From NCBI GenBank assembly GCA_040285825.1, contig JAUPSS010000001.1, positions 868,001 through 932,000 of the forward strand: a stretch of DNA of 64,000 bases, in the 5' to 3' direction. The notes under the pieces were generated by a model, which saw nothing but the letters and a program-made list of their open reading frames with translations, made no database searches and had not been told where the DNA came from. The translations under genes and the position numbers were made by a program. Source of the stretch: Eukaryota sp. TZLM1-RC (taxonomy: Eukaryota; Metamonada: BaSk clade). Below are positions 8,848 through 20,235 of the stretch, one piece after another (the stretch's first letter is position 1; each line of letters starts with the position of its first letter).

Positions 8848-10797
8848 ATGGTTAAGCCCGTACTTTCGTCACTTCTACTACCTGCTACCTTTTTCGTTTG
8901 TCTTTTATCTAGACAATCTTATTTCTTATTTGCTTTTGTTCCTTCGCTTTTTCTTGCTATTAAGCTTCCGAATCAGAAATAGCCCCCGCTGCTCTCTTTT
9001 GCATTATCCTTTCTTGGTTTAGTCGCTTCTGCAGTAATCATTCCATTTGACCTCCCCCTTCTTCAGTCTTTATATATAGGTACTTGTTCTGATTCACTAT
9101 GTATACCACCATTTGCGTACTATGGTTCACTTGTTTTCTTGTTATTCATCTATCTTCGACTGCAACCTTCTTCATGCACGCTCTCCTCACATGTCCCTCT
9201 CCTGTCCAATGTTTATCTCAAAACCATTCTCATCCTACTTTCCTTCTCTTTCGTCCCCACACCCACCTACTTCGTCTTCTTCACCCTCATATCGCTTGTT
9301 TTGTCATCTCCAACTTCTCCTCTCCTCTCCCACAACCTCTACCATAAGATCTTATCCATTTGTTCATTTTCCCACCTCTACTACATTCTTCTCTCCTCTA
9401 CTCTCTCCCTTCCTTACTTTCATGATCCATCTACTCTTCTTCCACTTCCTGTGTCTTTCTTCTCCACACTACACATTCTTACCCTAATTCTCTCCATTTA
9501 TCTTCACTCATCCCCTTACTTTTTCTCTCCACATCACCGTATTCCCCAAGCAGATAGTGTTGAACCTAGTCTAATCTCTCTTTCTTTTGTTCCTGACACA
9601 ACTGCTTCTATTAGTGTAGCATCTGTAATTTCTTTTTTTCTCATGTGGATTAGTATTAATTGCTACCTTCTTTTACCCTTCACCTTGGCTGATTCCGTTG
9701 CTGATATATGGAATGATTCTGATTATTTTTAAATTAAGAACTTGTGGTTTTAAACGAGGTTATAGAGTTTTATTATTTTCTATTATTTCAATTAATTTAA
9801 CATTTATTTCTTTTTTCTAAACAACCAAGAGCTGTGACGTTACTTTCAGCAGCTTTCTTTCTATTTTTGAACCCTTTTGGTCTATTGGTGACGTTTTCGC
9901 CACGTCAGCATAGGTACTTTTTGAAATTTTTGAGAATTATTTACACAATTGACCACTCTATTATTGTTTTTACTGCTTCTTTATTAATCACCTTAAATTT
10001 ACCTACAGTTCCATTTATTTTACTATTCTTATTATCAGTTCATTATATTCTTCATCCTTTATCATCAAATAAAAAAATTACAAATTTGATGTTATTTATT
10101 TCTTTTGGTTTTGTTTTACTATTTTATTCCACTTTCTCTTCTTTTATTTCCTCAATCTGTGATTCTCAATTCGCAATTGTGTTGGGCGTTTGTAAGACCC
10201 AATCTTATTATTATTCAGTTATTATCTTTATTTTAATTTCTTCTTTATCTCATTTAAATTATTTACTAAGAAGAATAGATGGTGAAAGTAGAACCTCTTT
10301 GTCTTTTCAATCTCCTTTATTCTTAAAATTCAAATCAGTAATTGGAGTTTGCTTTATTAGCATATACTTGTTATTTAGAGTTTGTTTATTGGAAATTGTT
10401 ATATTAGCAATCTTTGTGGTTATTGTTTTACTCCCAATTGTTGGAATTCGAAATTCTTTAATTGACTTTATCGGATTTTCTAGTTTGGTTTTTGGTCATT
10501 GCTAGTTTATTTATAATCCAATACACCCCAGTAATGGATTATTTATCCACACTTCTCCCAGCTCATTATGTAGACGTGATATCACGTTATCATTTTGACC
10601 TTTTATTTGATCGATTTGTTTTTCTTATTTTTCCAGTATTATCTTTTGTTTTTTTTAAGGGAATTGACTTTAATCAGCGCTTCATTTCCCTTTCAAGACC
10701 TTCAATTATCAAAAATTTAGTCGTTTTTCATTCTAGTAATTTCAACATTCCAACCATATATTTTAAATCTAATACCGTTAATAATTTGTATTTTTGA
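8848..10797 (+). pseudogene. Piezo channel, N-terminal part, frameshifted (copy 1)
   Basis: The likely start is ATG at 8848 (MVKPVLSSLLLPATFFVC). Dense hydrophobic segments follow, as expected of the Piezo transmembrane blade. The frame contains TAG at 8980-8982 and then shifts by one base near 9632-9640, 9815-9825, 10445-10475 and 10740-10795. Each shift has the same sense. At the first two, copy 2 (58871-59217) has one base less in a T-rich run and reads on in frame. Either this copy is decaying or the assembly has extra bases in T runs. The 9100-9540 stretch is strikingly C/T-rich. It continues into the long ORF that follows. Confidence 0.75.
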
Positions 10798-13700
10798 TTT
10801 AACTCTAATCAAACACACAAACGGAACTAGTAGGAAGCTGCTTTATCTAATAACCTCAATTTTAACAATAACTCGATTAACAATTACTTATTTATCAATA
10901 GCATTGCCTCAAGATTTTATTAAAAGTCCCATATTTAAAATATTTGCATTACCCTCACTCAACCATTGTGACTCTGTTTTTTGTCTAGAGCATGCTTTAA
11001 TTTTATTACCTTTGGTTATTCAATTAATCATTTCTACCTCCTTCATCAAATCACCTTCCCCATCAATCACGTCGCCTGTGATTGCTTTATTTACATCGCA
11101 ATTCCAACTACTTGGCCCAGCTTTCATGCATACAGTGGCAGTAGTGTTTGCTTGGGTATCTATTCTATCTATAAGAGATCCTTTTTCTATTATTCTAGGA
11201 GCTTCCTGTTTAGGCTTTCTTAGTTCTCATCATTGGAGACATCGGAAAAAACTTGTTTGGTTGGTTCTGTTGGGGTTAGTGTTTGGGGTTGTTTCCAAAA
11301 TTTTGTTGTCTTCTTTATGTGATCTCTATCCTGATCTCCATTCTTCATGGCCAAAATTTTACGAATTTTTCGGAGTGTCTTGCACATCCAACTCTTTCCT
11401 TTTTCACTTCAGTTTCCCCATTTTAGCCATATTTTGCCTCTATAGGTCCATGGCCAATCCCCTTGACTTGAGCTTATACTGCCCCGAAACTGAAGATGAA
11501 GTTTCTCCCATCGCTTTTAAAATTGAAAAGTTTTTGTTACCGCTTTTAAGACCTTGTCTAATTATTTTATTGTTCTTTATCGGTGTTCAACGTGCATCTG
11601 TTCCTGCTTTGCTTTACGTAATTGTAGCACTTTGGTTGGTGTATTCGGACTCTGTTTTTACTGAGCTGAAAAGGGCAAAAACTTTCACGTTTTGTTTGTA
11701 TGTTTTAAACTGCTCTGTTTTGATTTCACAATCAATATTTCAGTTGAGCTTTTTCAGTGAATCTTCTGATCTCTTCTCGATCTCTTCTATTCTAGGTCTA
11801 GATCAATATCATTCTTACTACTCGGCGCTCAAATTATCAGCTTCACTATTGGATTTCATTGTCCACGGCATCTCTTCTTCTTTGGATGTATTGGTTTACT
11901 CTGCTTCCTTCAAAAGATATCTTTCTTCAGTTAAAACCAGCAGAGATTTGGCCATTCAACGAGTCTTGGATGATGAAAAGTTAAGTAAGCTTAGGCGGGA
12001 AAGGATTTTAAAGCAACAGTTAACAGAGAAGGAAGCTACTGAAAGCAGATTGGAAATGTTAAAGTCCAAAAGACTTGGTAAAAGAGATACATCAGCTCGT
12101 CAAATATTTGAAGAAGAGATCAAAGCACATCAAGACGTTTTAAGTGACTTGTCAAGTAGTGCAGAAGAGATCAAAAAGGATCATGATGACCTGTCAGGTC
12201 AAGAGAAGTCAAGTGACGTTGACGTATCTACTGATCAGAAACTTGATGAAGAGGTCACACCAGATCAAGATGACACGTCTGAGCCTCAACCATCATTTTT
12301 ACTTCGAATGGCAACCAAACTTCAGTCAATCATTTTGAACTTCTTCAATATCAACATTTCTGACCTACCACCACGTCATCAAACGTCACCATTACGTTGG
12401 TTAAAGCACAATATCTATAGATACTCTTCTGTATTGTCTTGCTTGCTTTGCTATCTCGCTGCTTTGTGGTTTCCTTCAATTCCCACCGTGATGATTGCTT
12501 TCACCACGATCACTTTTGGTTTAATGTCCAAATATGGAGGCAAAGCTAGGTTTTGGCAGTTTATTTTGGGAATTTATCTATCTTTATTATTAATCCATTA
12601 CATTTTCACCTTTCCTTTCTTTTGTTTTTGTGTTTCGCCATCAGATTCAATTACCATTTCCTTTGGTAAGTCATGTCTAGATCCCACCAAGTGTCCTGTT
12701 CCAAGGGAGCTTATCGATCCATCAAGTCACCCCTCAGCCCTAAGTTCGCAACTCATTTACCTTGTTGGTATTGCTCCTATTGGTAGCTTCCTCTTCTCCT
12801 ACCCTCCCTTGCTGATTGCTGCATTGGGTATCGTTCTTCATCGTTCTATCTCGTTTAGAATGGGCAGGTGGGGAATTGATGTAGAGGAGAGAGTTGGGGT
12901 TCGTCAAGTTTGGGGTAGGGTCGTGGTCTTCTTCAAGACTCTAATGGAGAAGCGTTTCGACGCTATTGGAGTAGACCTCTACCCATTTATGTTTTTTATT
13001 GATATACTTCAGTTAATTGCGCTTCCATTTGCCTTTTTTAGTAGCTCAACAGCTTCCCAGTCGGTAATCCAATCAGTCCAGCTCAGTTATTTACCTGGTT
13101 TCCTTGCAATTTGGTTGATTGTTCAGTTTCTGTTAATCATTATTGATAGAACTCTTTTCTATTTGAGATTCGCAAGACTAAAAGCTCTGATTCATTTCAT
13201 TTCTAATTTCACTGTGTTAATTGTTTTTTGTTTAATTTTCCCCCGCAGTAATCACGAATTACCAATTAATGCACCTTTTCTCCTAGTCGCGGCATTTCTG
13301 CGGTTTGTGGCTGCCGTGTTGAGCTCTCTACAACTTCGTTTTGGTTTTCCGCCACCTTCTTCCAAAGCCTTTTTGATGAAGTCTTACGGTTCTTTTAATA
13401 ATTATGGATACCAAGCCTTTAGAGTCATTCCTTTTCTTTATGAAATGAAATGTTTGTTGGATTGGTCTTTGACTACTACTGCATTGGAATTTAATTACTG
13501 GATGCGAATAGAAGATATTTATTCTTCACTGTTCTTAATCAAATGCAGAAGGTTATCTACAGCGAAAAGGGGTCGAAATTTTGGTGACCCACAACCAAAA
13601 TTTGACAAATTTTCGCAAGGTTTTCTTTTGTTTTTCGGTCTTACGCTCTTATTATGTTTGCCCTTAATTTTATTTAGTTCTGCTAACCCAGTCTCCAAAC

Positions 13701-14557
13701 CAAACCCTATCCAACAGGCCAGTATTGATGTAAGTTTCAATAACTACTTGCCCATTTTCTCTCAGCATGAAGTGCACAAAGTCGATGTTATCCCGGCTAC
13801 ACAATACAATGCAATTGTTAGCCATCACTCCTTGCTCCGTGATTCCAACCGTGCAGATGTAAGAAAGATTACCTTTTTCACTTCATCTGATTCTGTGTGG
13901 ACCATTGCTCCTCCTGCCATGAACGGGCTAGTAGAAGCTTTGGAGGATGGAAGGGGAATAGTATCTGTTACTTTGTCGTTTAACAGACACTATCCAAGCG
14001 ATAGGAGGACAGCAAAGGGATGGTACTCGTTCAATTTAGATCATGAACATTGTTTAGAGTTGGCCAAGTTATTTTCTGGTGATTTAGAAGAAGTAACAAT
14101 ACCTTTACTTCCAAGAGCTGCATTAATTCCTCTGGCCGAATCACCAATCTTTTCTGATCAACGTGAGGATACTCTCATTCAGCGCAGAGAGCGTGACGGA
14201 CAGACTTATTGGTTGATCAAGGATGCTGATTCAAGAGAACCATTCTATATGTATACTTATAGTTTAGAATCGACCGCTGCACTTGGTGCTTATGCCAGCG
14301 GGGGTTTGATTGGATTGTATCTATCAATTGTGATTGGTGTTGGTAGGTTTGTTCGACTTTCATTTTCGGACAGCAAGTCCCAAATTTTTGTTTCAGCTCT
14401 CCCAAATGTGGATAAATTACTTGAAATCTGTGAGGATTTGTTCCTGGCCAGGAGTATCTCAGATTTGTTCCTTGAAGAATCAATTTACAAGGAAATCATT
14501 CAGATATATAGAGATCCAGATACTTTGATTGAATTAACCACACCACCAGTTAAATAG
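10791..14557 (+). CDS. Piezo mechanosensitive ion channel, main ORF (copy 1)
   Basis: Over 1,200 codons remain open to TAG at 14555-14557. Piezo forms a trimeric stretch-activated cation channel in the plasma membrane. Evidence: many transmembrane helices; the family motif PF-x2-E-x6-W as PFLYEMKCLLDW (codons near 13430); an extracellular cap-like region after about 13680; the last helix GGLIGLYLSIVIGVGRFVR; and the C-terminal LPNVDKLLEICEDLFLAR with IYRDPDTLIELT. A charged cytosolic stretch (about 12000-12290) contains a short coiled coil. The natural start lies upstream in the frameshifted part. It is duplicated at 58871-62945. Confidence 0.93.
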
Positions 14558-15362
14558 TTATTGGTGATAGGTAGTTAATTTAAATAGTGTTTTCGTGCTA
14601 TATCTTTTGAATAAATAAAACAGTATCTTTTTTGAGCTACTGTCTCGTTATCCGCTACGTTAACTCCAATAATCAATTTCAACAAAATGGTTTTAAAACA
14701 AGCTTTTCATGGGATGGATGCTCTTTAATTGAGCGACTTTTGAGCGTTAAACAAAGCTTTTTCCTACTGTATTTGGAATGGTAGCATCCGGTACAAGACG
14801 TGATGTGAAGTAATGTCAAATACTACAATGTTGTGAATTTCCAGATGATAGAAGAAAAAATGGCTACCAAAAACACATGAAACTTCTGTTGATGATACAG
14901 CATATTTATTGGTATTCAGCTCAAAAATCAGAATAATAACAAGTAAACTCTCACCAATTTTAAGGGGCATTGTTATTGCACAAACTACCTAACAACTCTT
15001 CGAAAATTGAGAAAAAAGGCACACAGTGTTTTTTCCCTATTTTTTTGGATTCAACAAACATTGAAATCAGCAGTGATTTAATTTCTCGATTTTGCATTTA
15101 CTGTCTATGTGTATGTAAGGTTGTCAAAACACAACGGAATTAATCATGAAAAATAAAGTTTGAACTTCTTGGATACAAATTTGGACTCCTTGTGACTGAA
15201 ATTGACTGAGGAAATTTTGAAGTTGCAATTCCCAAAAAATTGGACAATTGAACTGCGAAGACTAAAAAGATGTTGTGCAAGCAGCCAAGTTATAAAAATG
15301 GACATAAAATTCTTATTGATCAGTGTTCCGGCCATACAAACAAAACTAGAATTTTAGATCAT
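14558..15362. other. Piezo 3' flank shared by both copies
   Basis: No gene is seen. AATAAA motifs close to the stop (near 14610) can serve as polyadenylation signals. The sequence matches 62946-63756 closely and homology stops at about 15362, so it marks the right end of the duplicated Piezo segment. Short ORFs here are neither conserved nor recognisable. Confidence 0.6.
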
Positions 15363-15704
15363 CTTTTGTCTATTTGTAAACACAAAATTCTCTTTCGAAT
15401 GTGGTTGTTTTTGGGGTTGAATAGAATTGAACGTTCTTTTGCTCAAGTTCAACACCATTGTCAGTATTTTTGAACTGCAAAAATATGGTGAGAAGACGCT
15501 ACTACCTTGAATTCTCAAAATATTTTTTTTTCACATTTTCAGTAGATTGGATGTCGGTACACAGACAGACAACCATGAATGTTGCTTAATATCATTTCAC
15601 TAACAAACTTAATTTCAAACTGCTTTAAAAACCGGCAACTGTTCAAAAATTATCGTAGTAAAGTTAAATTCTTCATTTTATAGTTCTAGTGTAGCTTCTG
15701 AAAT
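15363..15704. other. Unassigned sequence
   Basis: I see no gene here. A 67-codon ORF crossing from the left (15270-15473) contains a CxxH...H..xCKH spacing loosely like the LINE zinc motif. It is too weak to assign. Confidence 0.3.
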
Positions 15705-15780
15705 ACTTCTGAAATACGCCAACTCTTGATGAATCCTTATAAAGTTTGGACATCATTAAACTCAAGTACTTGGGAACATT
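15705..15780 (-). mobile_element. LINE-A C-terminal remnant
   Basis: The minus strand encodes SNVPKYLSLMMSKLYKDSSR followed by VGVF. This equals the extreme C-terminus of the LINE-A copy at 33349-35444 (SVPKYLSLMMSKLYKDSSR). Nothing else of the element remains. Confidence 0.7.
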
Positions 15781-16019
15781 GCTGTACGAGGCGTGGGAAT
15801 AGAAAGTTGTTCGGGGAGGAGCTGTGGAAAGGCGTGATTGGCCAAAGGTTTGCTTGGAGGGAAGTCTTGGATTGTAATACACGGGTCCAGGTGTATGAAG
15901 TCTTTGCTTAAAGTGTCATTTTCATTATGGGGATTCTCATGTAGCACGATATGTCCAAAATTGAGTAATAAATGGTGGTCTAGATGGGGCACGTATAGAA
16001 TGTAACAAATATATGAAAT

Positions 16020-18746
16020 ATGTTGTGTGAAATGGCACCTAGCAACGATGATCAAAGGGAAATAGAAATTATTCATTGGCAATTTTGGAAATTATCTTGT
16101 TTTCTCACAATGCTCTCGTGTCCACATTGTTCAATGGATTTCAATGAAGAGTCTCGTGTGCCACTGGTTGTTTGCAGTCAGCGCCATAGTGTATGCGGTG
16201 TATGCTCTGATGCTGTGGAATCCTGTCCGATCTGCAATGAAGATATCCTGCCGTCACCGGAAGTCAACATCAGTTTGCGCGATATAGCCAAAGCTTCTTG
16301 CAAGGAGGACCTCTGTGTACACATTCCCTCTAACCAGGTCAAACTGTTGCACATGATTGGTCAAGGAGGATATGCCCAGGTGTTTGCTGCTTCTTGGTTT
16401 GATTCAGACGTCGCCGCCAAGACTGTTGCTCTCACAGAAGAAGGTAAGAAACGACTGAGGAAAGAGATTGGTATCATGGCCAAGATTGATCATCCCTTTA
16501 TCCTCCGTGTTTTTGGTCTGGTCAGCTTAATGGACAGACTTGCCATAATTATGGAACTTGCTGAAGGTTCTCTGTCAGTGCCGTCAAGGTTGACTAAACA
16601 AAGTCTCTTGTTTGCCAAGAAGATCTGCCAGGCAGTCCGTTTCCTGCACTCCAAATCACTTGCGCATGGAGATCTCAAGCCCGAAAACATTCTTTTTGTC
16701 AATGGACAAGTGAAATTAGCCGATTTTGGAACATCCAGGACTGTTGCCAAGACTTCCACGGCCACCAATCTATCATGTACAGCTCGGTATGCAGCCTTGG
16801 AACAGTTTGAGAACAAATTGTCTCTTGCCTCAGACATCTATGCAATTGGAATCATCCTTTGTGAGTTACTCTGCAATTATAGACCATTTGTCAATATGGA
16901 TCAGATTGCCATAATGGGAGCTAAGTATTTCAAGACACCATTTGCTTTGGGTGAACACGTTCCCAGTGTGCTCAAAGAATTAATCGCCCAGTGTTGCTCT
17001 TCAGATCCAGCTGCCAGACCAAGTATTGCTCAAGTTCTTCTAGTTTTGGATCAATTGGATGACTTTGCTGAAGAAGGTGATGAAAATCCTATTAATATTA
17101 ACAATGATGTTCAAACGCAACTGCAATCTGCAAACTCCACAATCGAGTCTCTACGAAAGAATGTTGCTGATTTGGAGGCTTCCAATCAACAACTCACCAA
17201 CGATTTGACAGAACGGGATTCCAGAATTGCCTGGTTGGAAGAAGAAAAAGCCGGTATCAATGCCTCCAATCAACACCTCAGTCACTCTTTGGAAGAACGT
17301 GATGCTAGAATTGCCACCATGGAAGAAGCTTTAAATGCCAGCAAGGCCGGTATTGCTGAGAAAGATACAGGAATTGCCAACCTTAGATCTACCATTGATG
17401 AATTGGAAAAGCAAAATACTCTACTCAGTAGAACTAATTCTGACTTAGCAAGCAGAATTGCTGACCTTGAAGCGTTGTTGAGAGAGTGTCATTGTAATCA
17501 ACCTTTGAACAATATCGATGATCATCATCCTCCATCTAAGGAAGAAATTTTGGAAGACATAAAGTCGAATGTAAATTGGAATGGATTGGGAGATGAGGTG
17601 AGGAAGGGTGTTGAGGGTTTGGTTGATGGTTCTATCACTAAATTGCATCTTCGGCACAACAACATTACCTCTGAAGGCGCTAGTGCTCTCGCCCGTGCTC
17701 TGGAGAGCAATTCCACTCTGACTGAATTGTATCTTGGGTTCAACAACATTACCTCTGAAGGCGCTAGTGCTCTCGCCCGTGCTCTGGAGAGCAATTCCAC
17801 TCTGACTGAATTGAATCTTTTGGGCAACAACATTACCTCTGAAGGCGCTAGTGCTCTCGCCCATGCTCTGGAGAGCAATTCCTCTCTGACTACATTGAAT
17901 TTTGGGGGAAACAACATTACCGCTGAAGGCGCTAGTGCTCTCGCCAGTGCTCTGGAGAGCAATTCCACTCTGACTACATTGTATCTTGAGACCAACAAAA
18001 TTACCTCTGAAGGCGTTAGTGCTCTCGCCCGTGCTCTGGAGAGGAATTCCACTCTGACTAAATTGTATCTTGTGAGCAACAACATTACCACTGAAGGCGC
18101 CTGTGCTCTCGCCCGTGCTCTGGAGAGGAATTCCACTCTGACTATATTGCATCTTCAGTCCAACAACATTACCGCTGAAGGCGCTAGTGCTCTCGCCCGT
18201 GCTCTGGAGAGCAATTCCACTCTGACTGAATTGTATCTTCGGTACAACAACATTACCTCTGAAGGCGCTAGTGCTCTCGCCCATGCTCTGGAGAGCAATT
18301 CCACTCTGACTATATTGAATCTTGACTCCAACAACATTACCTCTGAAGGCGCTAGTGCTCTCGCCCGTGCTCTGGAGAGCAATTCCACTCTGACTACATT
18401 GGATCTTGGGTTCAACATCATTACCGATGAAGGCGCTAGTGCTCTCGCCCGTGCTATGGAGAGGAATTCCACTTTGACTACATTGGATCTTCACAACAAC
18501 CAAATCACCGATGAAGGTGCTGGTGCTCTCGCCCGTGCATTGGAGAGCAATTCCACTCTGACTAAATTGGATCTTTGGCGCAACAACATTACCGCTAAAG
18601 GCGCTAGTGCTCTCGCCCGTGCATTGGAGAGCAATTGCACTCTGACTACATTGTATCTTGGGGGCAACAACTTTAGCAATTCAACCAAATCCAAACTTCA
18701 ACAAATAGAATCTAATCGTCCTTCTCTTCAGATTTTCCTTGAATAA
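16020..18746 (+). CDS. RING-like / protein kinase / coiled-coil / LRR protein (full copy)
   Basis: 908 codons. ATG at 16020 opens the frame, but ATG at 16110 (MLSCPHCSMDF) fits the domain start better. The order is: RING-like zinc module (CPHC...CSQRHSVCGVC...CPIC, residues 33-75); protein kinase (about 105-345) with GQGGYAQVF loop, VAAK lysine, HGDLKPEN catalytic loop (a non-RD form) and DFGTSR; coiled coil (about 365-490); then 12 ribonuclease-inhibitor-type leucine-rich repeats of 28 residues plus a cap. There is no signal peptide or membrane segment, so it is cytosolic. A sensor/signalling role with ubiquitin-ligase-like and kinase outputs is plausible but inferred. The LRR units are nearly identical at DNA level. 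Confidence 0.88.
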   Translation: MLCEMAPSNDDQREIEIIHWQFWKLSCFLTMLSCPHCSMDFNEESRVPLVVCSQRHSVCGVCSDAVESCPICNEDILPSPEVNISLRDIAKASCKEDLCVHIPSNQVKLLHMIGQGGYAQVFAASWFDSDVAAKTVALTEEGKKRLRKEIGIMAKIDHPFILRVFGLVSLMDRLAIIMELAEGSLSVPSRLTKQSLLFAKKICQAVRFLHSKSLAHGDLKPENILFVNGQVKLADFGTSRTVAKTSTATNLSCTARYAALEQFENKLSLASDIYAIGIILCELLCNYRPFVNMDQIAIMGAKYFKTPFALGEHVPSVLKELIAQCCSSDPAARPSIAQVLLVLDQLDDFAEEGDENPININNDVQTQLQSANSTIESLRKNVADLEASNQQLTNDLTERDSRIAWLEEEKAGINASNQHLSHSLEERDARIATMEEALNASKAGIAEKDTGIANLRSTIDELEKQNTLLSRTNSDLASRIADLEALLRECHCNQPLNNIDDHHPPSKEEILEDIKSNVNWNGLGDEVRKGVEGLVDGSITKLHLRHNNITSEGASALARALESNSTLTELYLGFNNITSEGASALARALESNSTLTELNLLGNNITSEGASALAHALESNSSLTTLNFGGNNITAEGASALASALESNSTLTTLYLETNKITSEGVSALARALERNSTLTKLYLVSNNITTEGACALARALERNSTLTILHLQSNNITAEGASALARALESNSTLTELYLRYNNITSEGASALAHALESNSTLTILNLDSNNITSEGASALARALESNSTLTTLDLGFNIITDEGASALARAMERNSTLTTLDLHNNQITDEGAGALARALESNSTLTKLDLWRNNITAKGASALARALESNCTLTTLYLGGNNFSNSTKSKLQQIESNRPSLQIFLE
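17640..18660 (+). repeat. 84-bp tandem repeats encoding LRRs
   Basis: Twelve in-frame 84-bp units followed by a diverged cap. Each encodes a core such as NNITSEGASALARALESNST preceded by LTxLxL and two variable residues. Change is concentrated at the exposed positions after LxL. The near identity of the frame points to recent expansion or ongoing homogenisation. The paralogue at 43.5 kb has only seven units. Confidence 0.95.
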
Positions 18747-18864
18747 ACACATTTCAATCACTTTTATTGTCAACACAAAACCAATTACAAAAATCGTCCA
18801 ACACCAACACAAATCAAAACCCAATATAAACTAGAAAAAACAACATTCATAACTGCCAACATCG

Positions 18865-18917
18865 TAGTCCAGTGGGTTTGCTCTTCGTTCTCTGCTTTGG
18901 CAACAGGGTTCGAATCC
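18865..18917 (+). ncRNA. tRNA-like sequence with Pol III A and B boxes, copy 1
   Basis: TAGTCCAGTGG at 18865-18875 fits the A-box consensus. GGTTCGAATCC at 18907-18917 is a perfect B box. The spacing between them is that of a short tRNA. However, the acceptor and D stems do not pair, so this is not a working tRNA. It may be a tRNA-derived SINE head or a small Pol III transcript. It is repeated at 30753-30805 and 45673-45725. Confidence 0.5.
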
Positions 18918-18943
18918 TATCTGCTGTACTTCTGGCAAAAGGG

Positions 18944-18988
18944 GACCCCAAAGTGGGAGCCAGCATTTCCTTTCCCACTTTCCGGGTC
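18944..18988 (+). ncRNA. Strong hairpin after the tRNA-like sequence, copy 1
   Basis: GACCC and AAAGTGGGA pair perfectly with TCCCACTTT and GGGTC. The stem has 14 pairs, with a small internal bulge (C opposite CC) and a 14-nt loop. It lies about 25 bases after the B box and is conserved in all three copies, so the module is probably transcribed as one RNA or was part of a mobile element. Confidence 0.55.
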
Positions 18989-19149
18989 TGACTGCATGGT
19001 GCTTGATCAATGAGGGTGATTCTGAAGATTGGGCATTTTAGGTTTTTGTGGATCTTGATTTTGCATGTTATTCGCAAAAATTTCCTTTTGTGAGAAATTG
19101 TTACTGTAATTTTTTAACAAATATATATTTATTTTCTGCGAATAATCAA

Positions 19150-19445
19150 GTCAAATCAAAAGAAACTAAAACACACAAGAAACAAAACTATTTGGGAACA
19201 CTTCTATACAAAGCAAAAATGATACGATTCATCCATAAATTCCCTGCAAAATTGTTACTACTTGAACGACACAAATTACCAAAAATCATTGATAAAATTC
19301 AAGGCGGATTGTCCAATGTTGCCAAAAATCGAAAAGACAAAAGGAACAAACGAAAACTTTGAGTAAAGATTCTTATTTAAATCATTTAATATCGCAGTAT
19401 ATTTACCTCTTTTTCGGTTTTCACTAAGTAAAACATCATCACAAT
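19150..19445 (-). mobile_element. LINE-A 3' fragment, diverged
   Basis: DNA similarity to the LINE-A 3' coding end (tract with AAAATGATACGATTC, then the KYTEIL-equivalent region) on the minus strand. Several frameshifts remove a usable frame. The adjoining left flank is the common LINE-A flanking repeat. A near-identical piece lies at 45960-46250, within a larger duplication. Confidence 0.6.
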
Positions 19446-20235
19446 AAAAAAAAGCAAAGGTATCTCTTGATCATCAGAATCGAGACTAAAACAATTATTG
19501 TTTCCAGACGCATGTGTGGAAATTTTTTTAAACTCTTGAGGAACTTCGTAATTGACTTGGCCTTTTTTTGTGAATCTTGTAAAGCTATAGATTGTTCAAA
19601 ATATTATACGTGTTACAGCACAGGTAACTCCTCTATCTTCTATCTTCCTTTTCAATTTGCTTCTGGAAATTTACTAATAATTTAAAAGAAGGAATATGGG
19701 ATATCACACGGTTATGGAAATTTGTTTGCTTAAAGCTAAAACAGTATTGTCTTACAACTCCAAAAATACTTGAAAATACTAACGGAAACTGTTGCAGAGT
19801 TTATACCGGTTTAAAATTCGAATCAGATTTTTTGATCACTTAGAATTGTTGCAAAACCTGTATTGTTCTTCGATCGTGAACAAGACAAATTGTTAAATAA
19901 CATGCTCTTAATTGAACGTATTTTATTGTTCTAGTGTTCTAGTGTTTTATTCTAAGTGTTTCAAGAATATTCAGTTAACCAGAGAACGATCTTTATGAAG
20001 AGCTATCAAAATTGCCACTTCATAATCCTTTATAGACTGGTTTTACTTATAAATTTTGTTTTGTCAAATTCGATTTAAAATAGGAATTTATGCAAAATTC
20101 ATCACTATTTCACAATGTTTGCAAAATTCCGATCTCCTTTGATGAAAAGAGTAAAATTAAAGAGTACAACGTACCCTTATCGTAGGTAGGATGTGTTGCG
20201 CATGTTAAGTATTATTATACAATTTTTATGGCTCA
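19446..20235. repeat. Duplicated segment without a recognisable gene
   Basis: This matches 46250-47040 with few differences. A 72-codon ORF (19467-19685) is preserved in both copies but has no recognisable feature. The duplicated block as a whole runs from the 3' end of the LRR gene (about 18747) to about 20545. Confidence 0.5.

Noticed and set aside
9099-9487. Overlapping plus-strand ORFs in the 9.1-9.5 kb region
   Set aside because: The C/T-rich sequence lacks stops in several frames. Only the frame from 8848 gives membrane segments that continue into Piezo.
9632-9825. Programmed +1 frameshifting in Piezo, as in Euplotes
   Set aside because: The paralogue at 58.9 kb has one base less at two of these places and needs no shift, so these are indels, not conserved slippery sites.
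13519-13740. Minus-strand ORFs inside Piezo (also 14217-14483 and 62605-62871)
   Set aside because: They lie opposite a well-supported coding frame and have no motif of their own.
17445-18503. Long minus-strand ORF (352 codons) and similar ones opposite the LRR arrays
   Set aside because: It is the antisense of an 84-bp in-frame repeat, which keeps all frames open by periodicity. The peptide is itself a repeat with no known motif.
18858-18927. Functional tRNA gene
   Set aside because: The A and B boxes fit, but acceptor and D-stem pairing fail in all three copies and no plausible anticodon arm forms.
18944-18988. Hairpin as a bacterial-type terminator
   Set aside because: No T-run follows the stem and the context is eukaryotic, next to Pol III box motifs.
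19467-19685. 72-codon ORF preserved at 46269-46487
   Set aside because: Preservation is explained by the recent duplication of the whole 1.8 kb segment. There is no independent sign of coding function.
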